Source of the DNA: Piscinibacter sp047600445
GTDB taxonomy: Bacteria > Pseudomonadota > Gammaproteobacteria > Burkholderiales > Burkholderiaceae_C
DNA: 64,000 bases
NCBI RefSeq assembly: GCF_047600445.1
Contig: NZ_JASGKT010000002.1
Location: forward strand, 1,116,001 to 1,180,000
Reading direction: 5' to 3'
Part shown: positions 25,407 to 35,899 of the stretch, piece by piece
Numbering within the stretch: position 1 is the stretch's first letter
Layout: each line of letters opens with the position of its first letter
The notes under the pieces: model-generated
Seen by the model: the letters and a program-made list of their open reading frames with translations, nothing else
Databases searched by the model: none
What the model was told of the DNA's origin: nothing
Translations under genes and position numbers: made by a program

Positions 25407-25907
25407 TCAGCCGGCGGTGGCCTCGTCGCGTGTCTCGGGCGTGCAGGCCGCCGAGCCGCAGCTACTGATCTCGGCGTCCGGCAGCGCCTCGGGGTTGAGC
25501 ACCTCGCCGGTCAGCGGGTCCAGGCCGCAGCGGCGCATGTGCAGCGCCAGCGCCGCGTCCATGCTCTGCGCATGCTGCGGGAACCACTGCGCCAGCTCGC
25601 CGGCCATCAGCCGCAGCACGGCGATGTCGCCGTTCTCGGCGCGGCGCAGCCCTTCGCGCATCACGTCGAGCACCACCTTGTGCTGCACCGTGTGGCAGTT
25701 GCCGGCCGCGAAGCGGGTCTCGCGCATCCAGCGGTCTTCCTGGTCGAAGTGCACCTGCGTGTGCGCGATCAGCGTGCGCCAGGCGGGGATGATCGCGTCG
25801 TCCGCCGCGGCGTCGGCCACGGCGAGCAGGTCGACGAACTCGCGGTGCGTGTCGTCCATGGGAGGCAGGTCCAGCGACAGCGCGTCGGACCATTCGAGTC
25901 GGGACAT
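25407..25907 (-). CDS. Hemerythrin domain-containing protein
   Basis: A 166-residue single-domain bacteriohemerythrin. Di-iron ligands are visible: His in MDDTHREF, His and Glu in HTQVHFDQEDRWM, His residues in CHTVQHK, and His/Asp in LHMRRCGLD. Such proteins bind O2 reversibly and serve in oxygen storage, sensing or protection. The C-terminal tail with CGSAAC is unusual. The ATG at 25907 matches the usual LEWSD start; the longer frame to 26228 crosses the intergenic region. An FNR-type site lies 58 bp upstream. Confidence 0.92.
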   Translation of the reverse strand: MSRLEWSDALSLDLPPMDDTHREFVDLLAVADAAADDAIIPAWRTLIAHTQVHFDQEDRWMRETRFAAGNCHTVQHKVVLDVMREGLRRAENGDIAVLRLMAGELAQWFPQHAQSMDAALALHMRRCGLDPLTGEVLNPEALPDAEISSCGSAACTPETRDEATAG

Positions 25908-25964
25908 GGCGGGCCTTCGGTACGGATTTGCCGGGAAGCGTAGGCAGGGCGAGGTGCGGCTGCC

Positions 25965-25978
25965 TTGAGTCAAGTCAA
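25965..25978 (-). promoter_or_regulatory. Putative FNR/ANR-type box upstream of hemerythrin
   Basis: TTGAGTCAAGTCAA keeps the TTGA-N6-TCAA core of the FNR consensus. It lies 58-71 bp before the hemerythrin start and 60 bp before ppk2, in a divergent region. Oxygen control of a hemerythrin is plausible. Confidence 0.4.
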
Positions 25979-26037
25979 CGGTGCTCGCCGGCGGCGGTTC
26001 CAAAGTGACCGGTTGATTCATTTGCAGGACGAAGTGC

Positions 26038-27198
26038 ATGGCTCGCATCAACACCACCAGGCAGGCTTCCGGCCGCAGCGGCGCGGCCCCCGCAAAGCCC
26101 CGCCGCGGCGTGCGCCGCGCCGCCGACGGCGACGTGATCGCCGCCGATGGCGACGGCCTCGACCGCATCGTCGTCGAGGAGTCGGTGCAGGCCGCGCAGG
26201 GCGCCAAGCTCGCCGCGCTGGACGACATCCTGGCGCGCGCCGAAGACCCGGGCGTCGCGGCGCGGCAGTTGCGCGCGATCTTCGAAGGCGCCTCGCCCGA
26301 CGACGCCGACGCGCTGCGCCGCGAACTGTTCGAAGGCAGCGACGCGAAGCAGCGCCGCCGCCTGGTGCGCCCCGACGAGGAACTGGCGCCCGACTGGCGC
26401 AGCGGCGGCTACCCGTACAAGAACCTGATGTCGCGCAAGAACTACGAGCGGCAGAAGTACCTGCTGCAAGTGGAACTGCTCAAGCTGCAGGCCTGGGTGA
26501 AGGAGACCGGCCAGCGCGTCGTGATCCTGTTCGAGGGGCGCGACGCCGCCGGCAAGGGCGGCGCGATCAAGCGCTTCATGGAGCACCTGAACCCGCGCGG
26601 CGCGCGTGTCGTCGCGCTGGAGAAGCCCACCGAGACCGAGCGCGGCCAGTGGTACTTCCAGCGCTACGTCTCCCACCTGCCGACCGCCGGCGAGATCGTG
26701 CTGCTGGACCGCAGTTGGTACAACCGCGCGGGTGTCGAGCGCGTGATGGGCTTCTGCACGCCGGAGGAGTACGCCGAGTTCATGCGCCAGTGCCCCGACT
26801 TCGAGCGCCACCTGGTGCGCAGCGGCATCCACCTGATCAAGTTCTGGTTCTCGGTCAGCCGCAAGGAGCAGCGCCGCCGCTTCAAGGAGCGCGAGGCGCA
26901 CCCGCTCAAGCAGTGGAAGCTCAGCCCGATCGACATGGCCTCGCTCGACAAGTGGGACGACTACACCAAGGCCAAGGAGGCGATGTTCTTCGAGACCGAC
27001 ACCGCCGACGCGCCGTGGACGGTGATCAAGAGCGATTGCAAGAAGCGCGCGCGGCTGAACGCGATGCGCTACGTGCTGCACAAGCTGCCCTACGCGAAGA
27101 AGGACCTCGAGCAGATCCGCGCGCTCGACCCGCTGCTGGTGGGCCGCGCGCACGTGGTCTACGAGCGCGGCGAGCGCGTCGGCGGCGCGATTCTCTGA
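26038..27198 (+). CDS. ppk2: Polyphosphate kinase 2
   Basis: A 386-residue class I-type PPK2, which transfers phosphate between polyphosphate and nucleoside diphosphates, favouring NTP formation. The Walker A motif FEGRDAAGKGG has Lys173, Walker B LLDRSWYNRAG has Asp224, and the arginine-rich lid (SVSRKEQRRRFKEREAHPLKQWKLS) and WTVIKSDCKKRARLNAMRYVL are intact. About 100 N-terminal residues of low-complexity, charged sequence precede the catalytic core. GGACGAAG is the likely ribosome site. Divergent from hemerythrin. Confidence 0.95.
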   Translation: MARINTTRQASGRSGAAPAKPRRGVRRAADGDVIAADGDGLDRIVVEESVQAAQGAKLAALDDILARAEDPGVAARQLRAIFEGASPDDADALRRELFEGSDAKQRRRLVRPDEELAPDWRSGGYPYKNLMSRKNYERQKYLLQVELLKLQAWVKETGQRVVILFEGRDAAGKGGAIKRFMEHLNPRGARVVALEKPTETERGQWYFQRYVSHLPTAGEIVLLDRSWYNRAGVERVMGFCTPEEYAEFMRQCPDFERHLVRSGIHLIKFWFSVSRKEQRRRFKEREAHPLKQWKLSPIDMASLDKWDDYTKAKEAMFFETDTADAPWTVIKSDCKKRARLNAMRYVLHKLPYAKKDLEQIRALDPLLVGRAHVVYERGERVGGAIL

Positions 27199-27298
27199 GG
27201 CGGCGCTTTCGCCGAGCGCTGCGCGGCGGCGTTGCGGCGCTGCCACGCGCGCGTCGCCGCCGTCACGCCCGCGCGCGGAGCGCTTGCGCCGCTTGCCC

Positions 27299-27304
27299 GA
27301 TACT
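27299..27304 (+). promoter_or_regulatory. -10 element close to the diguanylate cyclase start
   Basis: GATACT ends nine bases before the ATG, leaving a leader of at most about three nucleotides and no ribosome site. The 115-bp gap after ppk2 otherwise shows only GC-rich sequence. Confidence 0.4.
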
Positions 27305-27313
27305 GCGCGCCGC

Positions 27314-29029
27314 ATGAACCTTCTCAAGCGCCTCACCCTGCGGCAGTGGCTCACCTTGCCCTACGTGGCACTGGTGCTGGGCATCGCCGTGCTGATCGGC
27401 GCGCTGTCGTACAGCGCCGGCAGCCATGCGGTGGACACCGTGGCCGAGCACCTGCTGCTCGAGACCGTCGGCCGCATCGGCCAGGCGGTGGACCGCCACG
27501 TGGTCGGCTCGGCGGCCGTGCTGGAGGCCGCGTTCCCGAACGGCATGGCCGCGCCGGAGCGCATCGAGACCGAGCTGGACGCGCTGCGCATGCGCTTCTG
27601 GATCGCCACCACGCTGCACATCGACCCGAACAACTACGTCTACTACGGCTCGCGCCAGGGGCAGTTCTTCGGCCTGTGGCGCGACTCGCTGAGCGAGGCC
27701 GAACTGCGCCTGCGCCTGGACGCCGGCGAGGCGCGCCGCATCATGCGCTTCACCGGCATCCACGGCGCGCTCGGCGAGGCCAAGCGCGAGGAGCGCATCT
27801 TCGAGCCGCGCGAGCGGCCCTGGTACAAGGCCGGCGAGAGCAGCCCGCACTCGACCTGGACGGCGATCTACATCGACTTCCGCAACGCCGACCTGGTGGC
27901 CACGCGCGCGCGGCGCGTGCTCGACGCGGCCGGCGGCCTGCAGGGCGTGGTGGCCACCGACATCTCGCTGCGCCGCCTCAACGACTTCGTGCGCGGCCTC
28001 ACGCTCAGCGAGAACGCGGTGGCCTTCATCGTCGAGCCCGACGGCATGCTGATCGCCTCGTCGCGCAGCGCCAACATGCGCGCCGACGACCGCAACGAGC
28101 GCATCAGCGCCGCGGCCAGCGGCCACCCCTTGCAGGAGGCGGCCTACGCGGCGGTCAGCGCGGCGCTGCGCGCCGATGCCGACAACGGCGTGCTGCCGCG
28201 CACGCTGCGCATCGAAGGCCCGCACGGCGAGCCCGTGCACCTGGCCTACAGCCGCCTGCGCGACGACGCCGGGCTCGACTGGATCACCGTGGTGGCGGTG
28301 CCGCGCGCCGACTTCATGGGCGACGTGACGCGCAACGTGGCCGGCACGGCGCTGATCGGCCTGGCGGCCGCGGCGCTGGCGATCATGATCGGCCTGACCA
28401 TCCTGGGCTGGATCGGCCGCGACCTCAAGCGCGTGGCCGACGCGGCGCGCCGCATCGGCGAGGGCCAGCTCGACGTGCCGCTGGAGGTGCGCCGCAGCGA
28501 CGAGATCGGCGCGCTGGCGGCGAGCTTCAAGTGGATGCAGCAGCGCCTGCGCGTCGACCAGCTCACCGGGCTGGTGAACCGCGAGGTGGTGGTCGGCGGC
28601 ATCACCGAGCGCATCGCGCACCACCGCCGCGCCGGCGACGAGCGGCCGTTCGCCGTGCTGTTCATCGACCTCGACCACTTCAAGCAGGTCAACGACCGCT
28701 TCGGCCACGAGGTCGGCGACCAGGTGCTGGTGGAAGTGGGCCTGCGGCTGCGCCGCGCCACGCGCGAGACCGACCTGGTGGCGCGCTACGCCGGCGACGA
28801 GTTCGTGGTGCTGCTCGACAACGTGGCCGACGCCGAGGCCGCCGAGCGCGTGCGCGACGGCGTCGAGCGCGCGCTGGCCGAGACCGCCGGCCTGCCCGAG
28901 CAGGTGTCGGGCCGGCTCGGCTCGGTGGGCCTGGCGGTGTACCCGCGCGACGGCCACAGCGCCGCCGACCTGATCCGCGCCGCCGACCACGACATGTACG
29001 CGCGCAAGCGCGAGGGCCGGCGCGGCTGA
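27314..29029 (+). CDS. Membrane diguanylate cyclase with Cache sensor and HAMP
   Basis: A 571-residue c-di-GMP synthase. Order: membrane helix (LPYVALVLGIAVLIGALSYS), periplasmic Cache domain (about 40-320, with RERPWYKAGE typical of dCache), second helix (ALIGLAAAALAIMIGLTILG), HAMP (LKRVADAARRIGEGQLDVPL), GGDEF domain from DQLTGLVNRE. The active-site loop is A-GDEF rather than GGDEF, a tolerated variant, and the inhibitory site RETD lies five residues before it, so product feedback is expected. Convergent with the DUF4124 gene 9 bp downstream. Confidence 0.93.
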   Translation: MNLLKRLTLRQWLTLPYVALVLGIAVLIGALSYSAGSHAVDTVAEHLLLETVGRIGQAVDRHVVGSAAVLEAAFPNGMAAPERIETELDALRMRFWIATTLHIDPNNYVYYGSRQGQFFGLWRDSLSEAELRLRLDAGEARRIMRFTGIHGALGEAKREERIFEPRERPWYKAGESSPHSTWTAIYIDFRNADLVATRARRVLDAAGGLQGVVATDISLRRLNDFVRGLTLSENAVAFIVEPDGMLIASSRSANMRADDRNERISAAASGHPLQEAAYAAVSAALRADADNGVLPRTLRIEGPHGEPVHLAYSRLRDDAGLDWITVVAVPRADFMGDVTRNVAGTALIGLAAAALAIMIGLTILGWIGRDLKRVADAARRIGEGQLDVPLEVRRSDEIGALAASFKWMQQRLRVDQLTGLVNREVVVGGITERIAHHRRAGDERPFAVLFIDLDHFKQVNDRFGHEVGDQVLVEVGLRLRRATRETDLVARYAGDEFVVLLDNVADAEAAERVRDGVERALAETAGLPEQVSGRLGSVGLAVYPRDGHSAADLIRAADHDMYARKREGRRG

Positions 29030-29038
29030 CGCCGCGGG

Positions 29039-29545
29039 CTACTGTCCGGCCGGCCTTCGAGCCGGCGCCACGGGGCGCGCGGGTGCGTCGACGTTGACCA
29101 CCGTCGTCTTGTTGACGATACGGTCCGGCTCGCGCATCCCGCAGGCGGCGCGCATCGACGAGGCCAACGCCTCGAGCTGGGCCTTGTTGGGCTTGACCGA
29201 CGAGGCCGAGACCTCGTGCTCTCGCCGGGCCCGCTTGCAGGCCGCGCTGTCGGCCAAGTCGGCCCGCACCTCGGCCGGCGAGCGTCCGGCGGCGGGCGCG
29301 GGCGCTGGCGCGGCCAGTTGCTCGCGCAGCCGCTCGTTCTCGGCCCGCAGCGTCGCTTCGCGGCTTTCGGCCGCGTCCAGCGTATTGGGGCGAACCGTCA
29401 CCGCGGCGCCGGCGGCGCCGCGCGCGCAGGGCGCGTCGGAGAACTCGACCTTGCCCTGGCCGGTTTCGCAGCGGTAGATCGGCTGGGCCTGCGCGGAGGC
29501 CGCGAACAGCAGCGCGAGCGAAACGGCGGTGAATCGAAACGTCAT
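29039..29545 (-). CDS. DUF4124-type exported protein
   Basis: A 168-residue secreted protein: signal peptide MTFRFTAVSLALLFAASAQA, then the DUF4124 signature IYRCETGQGKVEFSDAPC (conserved Cys pair), a short coiled coil (SREATLRAENERLREQL) and a C-terminal region with two more cysteines. AGGAG precedes the ATG. The family is common in beta- and gammaproteobacteria and has no assigned role; the cysteines suggest a periplasmic disulfide-bonded protein. Confidence 0.85.
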   Translation of the reverse strand: MTFRFTAVSLALLFAASAQAQPIYRCETGQGKVEFSDAPCARGAAGAAVTVRPNTLDAAESREATLRAENERLREQLAAPAPAPAAGRSPAEVRADLADSAACKRARREHEVSASSVKPNKAQLEALASSMRAACGMREPDRIVNKTTVVNVDAPARPVAPARRPAGQ

Positions 29546-29604
29546 GGCAACTCCTGGGCTCATCCCTGCACAACGCGCCCGGCGCCGATCGGGACGACCG
29601 GCGC

Positions 29605-30222
29605 TCACCCGAACGGCGCCGGCGACACGACGTGCAGGCTGCGCCCGTCCGCCGGATGCGCCAGGCGCAGCGCGCTGGCGTGCAGCAGCAGCCGGCCGGC
29701 CGCCTGCGCGATGGCCGGCGGCGCGTACAGCGCATCGCCGAGGATGGGGTGGCCGACCGCCGCGAGGTGCACGCGCAACTGGTGCGAGCGGCCGGTCAGC
29801 GGGCTGAGTTCGAGATGGGTGCGCTCTGCCGCGCGTTCGAGCACGCGCCAGCGCGTCAGCGAGGGTTTGCCGCGCTCGGCATCGACGATCTGGCGCGGCC
29901 GGTTCGGCCAGTCGGCGGCCAGCGGCAGGTCGATCTCGCCGCTGTCGGCGGCGACGGTGCCGGCGACGATCGCCGCATAAGTCTTCTCGACCTCGCGCTG
30001 CGCGAAGGCGCGGCTCAGGCGCCGCTGCGCCTCGATGCCGCGCGCGAACAGCACCAGGCCCGAGGTCGCCATGTCGAGCCGGTGCACCACCAGCGCGTCG
30101 GCGAATTGCGCGCGCACGCGCAGCCACAGGCAGTCGTGCAGTTCCGCCGGGCGGCCGGGCACGCTGGGCAGGCCGGCGGGCTTGTCGGCCACGACCAGCG
30201 TCTCGTCGGCGTGCAGGATCAT
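29605..30222 (-). CDS. RluA-family pseudouridine synthase
   Basis: A 205-residue pseudouridine synthase converting uridine to pseudouridine in rRNA or tRNA. The catalytic motif HRLDMATSGLVLFAR holds the essential Asp; the LTGRSHQLRVHLAAVGHPILGD motif is intact. There is no N-terminal S4 domain, as in RluA itself and TruC, so it most resembles the RluA (23S U746/tRNA U32) branch. ATGA overlap with the upstream MFS gene; third gene of a likely NAD(P)-binding protein-MFS-RluA operon. Confidence 0.9.
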   Translation of the reverse strand: MILHADETLVVADKPAGLPSVPGRPAELHDCLWLRVRAQFADALVVHRLDMATSGLVLFARGIEAQRRLSRAFAQREVEKTYAAIVAGTVAADSGEIDLPLAADWPNRPRQIVDAERGKPSLTRWRVLERAAERTHLELSPLTGRSHQLRVHLAAVGHPILGDALYAPPAIAQAAGRLLLHASALRLAHPADGRSLHVVSPAPFG

Positions 30223-31439
30223 GGCGGCGGGCCGTCTTCGACGAGCCGGTTGCGCCGCGCCAGCGCCGGGAACCACCTCGCCCACAGCACGGCGATGGCG
30301 ATCGAGCCGATGCCGCCCAGCAGCACCGAGCCCACCGGCCCGAGCAGCGCGGCGGTGGCGCCCGACTCGAACTCGCCGAGCTGGTTCGACGCGCCGATGA
30401 ACACCGCGTTGACCGCGCTGACGCGCCCGCGCATCGCCTCGGGCGTCTCCAGTTGCACCAGCGACTGGCGGATCACCACGCTGATCATGTCGGCCGCGCC
30501 CGAGACCGCCAGCGTGGCGATCGACAGCGCCAGCCATTGCGACAGCGCGAAGCCCGCCGTGGCCGCGCCGTAGACGGCCACGGAGGCCAGCAGCACCGTG
30601 CCGGCGCGGCGGCGGATCGGCCAGCGCGACAGCGCCAGCGCCATCGTCAGCGCGCCCACCGCCGGCGCGGCGCGCAGCAGGCCCAGCCCCCACGGGCCGG
30701 TGTGCAGGATGTCCTTGGCGAACATCGGCAGCAGCGCGGTGGCGCCGCCGAGCAGCACCGCGAACAGGTCCAGCGAGATCGCGCCCAGCACCACGCGGCG
30801 CTGGAACACGAACTGCACGCCGGCCAGCAGCGTCTGCAGCGTGGCGCGCTGCGCCGGCGCGGGCGCGTGTTCGTAGCGCAGCGCCAGCACCAGCGCGGCG
30901 GCCAGCGCGAACAGCGCGGCGCAGCTCGCGTAGACCGCGGTGGCGCCGGCCACGTAGACGAAACCGCCGATCGCCGGCCCGGCGATGATGGCCGCCTGCA
31001 TGCCCGCCGACGCGAAGGCCAGCGCGCGCGGCAGCAGCGGCGCGCTGACCAGCAGCGGCGTGATCGACTGCTGCGCCGGCAACTGGAAGGCCTTGGCGCA
31101 GCCGATCGCCAGCGACAGCGCCAGCAGCAGCGCGCGGCTCGCGAAGCCGTGCGCGGCGCCGGCCATCAGCACCAGCGCGACCAGCGCCTGCGCCGCCATG
31201 CAGGCGGCCAGGATGCGCGCGCGGTGGTAGCGGTCGAGCGCGTGGCCGGCCACCAGCACCAGCGCCAGCGAGGGCAGGAACTGCACCAGCCCGACCAGGC
31301 CCAGGTCCCAGGCGCTGGCGGTCAGGTCGTACATCTGCCAGCCGACGGCGACCATCAGCATCTGGTTCGCCGCCGTGCCGGCCAGGCGCGCATACCAGAA
31401 GCGCATGAAGGCGCGCTGGCGCAGCAGCGAATCGCTCAA
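30219..31439 (-). CDS. MFS transporter (enterobactin exporter EntS-like subgroup)
   Basis: A 406-residue membrane protein with about 12 helices, of the MFS_3/EntS-like group (opening FMRFWYARLAGTAANQMLMVAVGWQMYDL; conserved SLVQLETPEAMRGRVSAVNAVFIGASNQLGEFESG). Substrate unknown. The start is taken as TTG at 31439, which overlaps the upstream stop as TTGA and gives MSDSLLRQRAF; an internal ATG at 31406 is the alternative. Its own stop overlaps the pseudouridine synthase start. Confidence 0.85.
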   Translation of the reverse strand: MSDSLLRQRAFMRFWYARLAGTAANQMLMVAVGWQMYDLTASAWDLGLVGLVQFLPSLALVLVAGHALDRYHRARILAACMAAQALVALVLMAGAAHGFASRALLLALSLAIGCAKAFQLPAQQSITPLLVSAPLLPRALAFASAGMQAAIIAGPAIGGFVYVAGATAVYASCAALFALAAALVLALRYEHAPAPAQRATLQTLLAGVQFVFQRRVVLGAISLDLFAVLLGGATALLPMFAKDILHTGPWGLGLLRAAPAVGALTMALALSRWPIRRRAGTVLLASVAVYGAATAGFALSQWLALSIATLAVSGAADMISVVIRQSLVQLETPEAMRGRVSAVNAVFIGASNQLGEFESGATAALLGPVGSVLLGGIGSIAIAVLWARWFPALARRNRLVEDGPPP

Positions 31440-32107
31440 CGGCGCAGCGCTCCGTGCATGCGCGCCGAGGCGAGGCGGTGCACGCCCGGCTTGCCGGCCA
31501 GCGTGGCGGCGATCAGCGCGGCGGCCACGTCGTCGGCCCGGATCGGCCGCACGCCGCGCGGCAGCAGCCGCGCCACCGGGCCCAGCAGCCGGCCGGCCCA
31601 GGCCTCGGCGGGGCGCTGCGGCTGGCCCAGCGCGGCGCGGTCGCCGAGCAGCAGCGAGGGCTGCGCGAAACACACCTCGTCGTAGCCGAGCGCCGCCGCG
31701 TCGGCCTCCATCTCGCCCTTGACGCGGTTGTAGAAGACGCGCGAGCCGGCGTCGGCGCCGAGCGCGGAGACGACCGCCAGCCTGCGCGCCCCGGCCTCGC
31801 GCGCGGCGCGCGCGACGGCGATCACGTGGCCGTGGTCGACCTGGCGGAAGGCGCTCTCGGAGCCGGCCGCCTTGAGGGTGGTGCCCAGCGCGATGTAGAC
31901 GTCGTCGACGCGCGGCAGGCGGCGCAGGTGCGCGAAGTCGACCACGTGCAGCTCCAGCTTGGGGTGCGCCGCGATCGAGGGCGCCGCGCGGCGCAGCAGC
32001 ACGTGCACGTGGGCGATGCCGGGGTGCTCCAGTAACTGCGCCAGCAGCGCGCGGCCCACCAGGCCGGTGGCGCCGGCGAGCAGCACGGTGCGAGGCGGAT
32101 TCGGCAT
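31436..32107 (-). CDS. NAD(P)H-binding Rossmann protein (HTATIP2/YbjT-like)
   Basis: A 223-residue atypical SDR. The dinucleotide loop is AGATGLVGRALL at residues 11-22; LGTTLKAAGSESAFRQVDHGH and VVSALGADAGSRVFYNRVKGEME follow the pattern of HTATIP2-like and oxidoreductase-like proteins lacking the full SDR catalytic triad. TAGATT ends seven bases before the ATG without a ribosome site, so its message may be leaderless. First gene of the operon that continues to MFS and RluA. Confidence 0.88.
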   Translation of the reverse strand: MPNPPRTVLLAGATGLVGRALLAQLLEHPGIAHVHVLLRRAAPSIAAHPKLELHVVDFAHLRRLPRVDDVYIALGTTLKAAGSESAFRQVDHGHVIAVARAAREAGARRLAVVSALGADAGSRVFYNRVKGEMEADAAALGYDEVCFAQPSLLLGDRAALGQPQRPAEAWAGRLLGPVARLLPRGVRPIRADDVAAALIAATLAGKPGVHRLASARMHGALRR

Positions 32108-32120
32108 GCCCCGGAATCTA
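32108..32120 (-). promoter_or_regulatory. Predicted leaderless promoter of the Rossmann-protein operon
   Basis: TAGATT (32120-32115, minus strand) lies seven bases before the ATG, in the 16-bp gap after the rhlE stop codon. Confidence 0.4.
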
Positions 32121-32123
32121 CCC

Positions 32124-33590
32124 TCAGCGCGGCTTGGGCTGTGTCAGACGAGGCTGCGGCTTGTTGTGGGCCGGGCGCTGGCCCTCGGGACGCGCCGGCG
32201 CGCGGCCCGCGCCTTGTGCCGGCACGTGGCCGCCGTGCGCGGTGCGCGGGGCCGCCGCCTGCGGCTGGCGCGGGCGCGGGTTGCCGCCGCCACCGCCACT
32301 GCCACTACCGCCGCCGCCGCCGCCGCCGCCGCGCCCGCCGCGGCCACCGCCGCCGCCCGGCGCGTGATGCCGGTGGCTGCCGCCGCGCCCGGCGCCTTCG
32401 CCGATCACCATGCGGCCCAGCACGATGGGCTCGGGCTTCTCGCCCGCCGGCGGCGCGAAGCCAGGCACGATCTCCTTGGGGATCTCGCGCTTGATCAGCC
32501 GCTCGATGTCGCGCAGGAAGATGTTCTCGTCCACGCACACCAGCGACACCGCCTCGCCCTGGGCGCCGGCGCGGCCGGTGCGGCCGATGCGGTGCACGTA
32601 GTCCTCCGGCACGTTGGGCAGCTCGAAGTTGACGACGTGCGGCAACTGGTCGATGTCGATGCCGCGCGCGGCGATGTCGGTGGCCACCAGGCAGGTCAGC
32701 TCGCCGCTCTTGAAATCGGCCAGCGCCTTGGTGCGCGCGCCCTGGCTCTTGTTGCCGTGGATCGCCATCGCCGTGATGCCCTGCTTGTTCAGGTGCTCGG
32801 CGAGGCGGTTGGCGCCGTGTTTCATGCGCGTGAACACCAGCACCTGGTGCCAGTCGTTGCTCTTGATCAGGTGCGTCAGCAGGTCTTTCTTCAGCTCGCG
32901 GCCCACCGGGTGCACCTTCTGCGCGATGGTGTCGGCGGTCTGGTTGCGGCGCGCCACCTCGATCAGCGCCGGGCTGTTCAGCAGCCGGTCGGCCAGCGCC
33001 TTGATCTCGTCGCTGAAGGTGGCGCTGAACAGCAGGCTCTGCTTCTTCGCCGGCACGATCGCCAGCACCTTCTTGATGTCGTGGATGAAGCCCATGTCGA
33101 GCATGCGGTCGGCTTCGTCGAGCACGAAGATCTCGACGTGCGACAGGTCGAGCGTCTTCTGGCCGTGGTGGTCGAGCAGCCGGCCGGGCGTGGCGACGAG
33201 GATGTCGACGCCGCGCCGCAGCCGGTCGATCTGCGGCTGCATGCCGACGCCGCCGAACATCACCATGCTGGTCAGGCCGGTGTACTTGCCGTAGGCGCGC
33301 ACGCTTTCTTCGACCTGCGCGGCGAGTTCGCGCGTCGGCGTGAGGATCAGCGCGCGAATCGGCACGCGGCCGCGCGCGTCCTTGGCGGCGGGCCTGGCGA
33401 GCAGGCGGTGCAGCATCGGCAGCGTGAAGCCGGCGGTCTTGCCGGTGCCGGTCTGCGCGCCGGCCATCAGGTCGCCGCCGGCCAGCACGGCGGGGATCGC
33501 CTGCGCCTGGATCGGGGTCGGGGTTTCGTAGCCCTGTTCGCGCACGGCGCGCAGCAGCGGCTCGGCCAGGCCGAGTTCGGTGAATTTCAT
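32124..33590 (-). CDS. rhlE: DEAD-box RNA helicase RhlE
   Basis: A 488-residue ATP-dependent RNA helicase. It has the Q motif (GYETPTPIQAQAIP), Walker A AQTGTGKT, DEAD in VLDEADRMLDMGF, SAT in LFSATFS, and HRIGRTGRAG. The core ends near residue 375; the tail is basic and Gly-rich (a run of more than 20 glycines with Arg and Ser, then Pro/Arg/Gln), a typical RNA-tethering extension. The tail is encoded by a (CCG)8 run. A 140-nt leader on the minus strand with TAGAAT near 33731-33736 precedes the ATG and lacks a clear ribosome site. Confidence 0.95.
   Translation of the reverse strand: MKFTELGLAEPLLRAVREQGYETPTPIQAQAIPAVLAGGDLMAGAQTGTGKTAGFTLPMLHRLLARPAAKDARGRVPIRALILTPTRELAAQVEESVRAYGKYTGLTSMVMFGGVGMQPQIDRLRRGVDILVATPGRLLDHHGQKTLDLSHVEIFVLDEADRMLDMGFIHDIKKVLAIVPAKKQSLLFSATFSDEIKALADRLLNSPALIEVARRNQTADTIAQKVHPVGRELKKDLLTHLIKSNDWHQVLVFTRMKHGANRLAEHLNKQGITAMAIHGNKSQGARTKALADFKSGELTCLVATDIAARGIDIDQLPHVVNFELPNVPEDYVHRIGRTGRAGAQGEAVSLVCVDENIFLRDIERLIKREIPKEIVPGFAPPAGEKPEPIVLGRMVIGEGAGRGGSHRHHAPGGGGGRGGRGGGGGGGGSGSGGGGGNPRPRQPQAAAPRTAHGGHVPAQGAGRAPARPEGQRPAHNKPQPRLTQPKPR
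32308..32331 (+). repeat. (CCG)8 microsatellite in the rhlE tail
   Basis: Eight perfect CCG units encoding glycine on the minus strand. Length change would keep the frame and alter only the number of glycines in the RNA-binding tail. Confidence 0.8.
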
Positions 33591-33732
33591 TCGGAAGAGG
33601 CTCGAAGCGAGCCGTTGTCGCGACCTGCTGCGCCCGCGAGGGCGGCACCAGTCGGAAGGCGCGGGGTGCGGAAGACGAGATGTCGAGAGTCGACGAGCGC
33701 CGCGGCGACTGGTCTCGCGGCGCGGGCGGATT

Positions 33733-34155
33733 CTAACCGGCTTGTGCCGCGGGCATGCCCTGGCGGTCCTTCAGGCGCAGCCAGCCGCGCGCGATGCGGT
33801 AGATCGCCCAGACGCCGAGCGCGAACATGCCGACCGCCCAGGTGGCGAAGCCGACCAGCACCACCGCCAGCAGGATCGACACGCCGGCCACCAGCAGCGC
33901 CCACAGCAGCGCCCACCAGAAGGTGCGGATCTGCCAGTCGAAGTGCGATTCGAGCCAGGTGCCGCGCGCCTCGCCGCGTTTCACGTAGTTCAGGATGACC
34001 GCGATGATCGACGGCCAGCCGAACAGGAAGGAGCCCAGCACGCTGGCCGCGCCGAAGGCGCCGATCGCCAGGCCGAGCGCGTGCAGCGCGTAGACGAGGT
34101 GCACGACGTTCACCAGCGAGGGCGGGGCGTCGAGGGTGGTGATGCGGGTGTTCAT
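33733..34155 (-). CDS. Conserved small membrane protein (DUF4870-like)
   Basis: A 140-residue inner-membrane protein with four hydrophobic segments. The pattern LVNVVHLVYALHALG, WPSIIAVILNYVKRGEARGTWLESHF and a C-terminal IYRIARGWLRLKDRQGMP resembles the DUF4870/TMEM family, for which no function is known. CATGAT (34167-34162) ends six bases before the ATG, so it may be leaderless. It is divergent from ettA and 142 bp upstream of rhlE on the same strand. Confidence 0.82.
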   Translation of the reverse strand: MNTRITTLDAPPSLVNVVHLVYALHALGLAIGAFGAASVLGSFLFGWPSIIAVILNYVKRGEARGTWLESHFDWQIRTFWWALLWALLVAGVSILLAVVLVGFATWAVGMFALGVWAIYRIARGWLRLKDRQGMPAAQAG

Positions 34156-34185
34156 GCGCGGATCATGCCATCGCCGCGCGGCGGG

Positions 34186-34191
34186 GATAAT
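34186..34191 (+). promoter_or_regulatory. -10 element of ettA
   Basis: GATAAT within the palindrome GGCGGGGATAATCCCGCC (34180-34197), giving a leader of about 37 nt before the ettA ATG. Confidence 0.45.
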
Positions 34192-34234
34192 CCCGCCTTT
34201 GCCCCGACACCCCGAGAGCTGCGAGATCCCCCCA

Positions 34235-35899
<1,665 letters not shown>

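Noticed and set aside
26012..26025. Second FNR-like site (TTGATTCATTTGCA) near ppk2
   Set aside because: Only the left half matches TTGAT; the right half lacks TCAA.
27314..29029. A-GDEF loop read as an inactive cyclase
   Set aside because: Ala in the first position occurs in active enzymes, and the I-site and other catalytic residues are present, so inactivity cannot be claimed.
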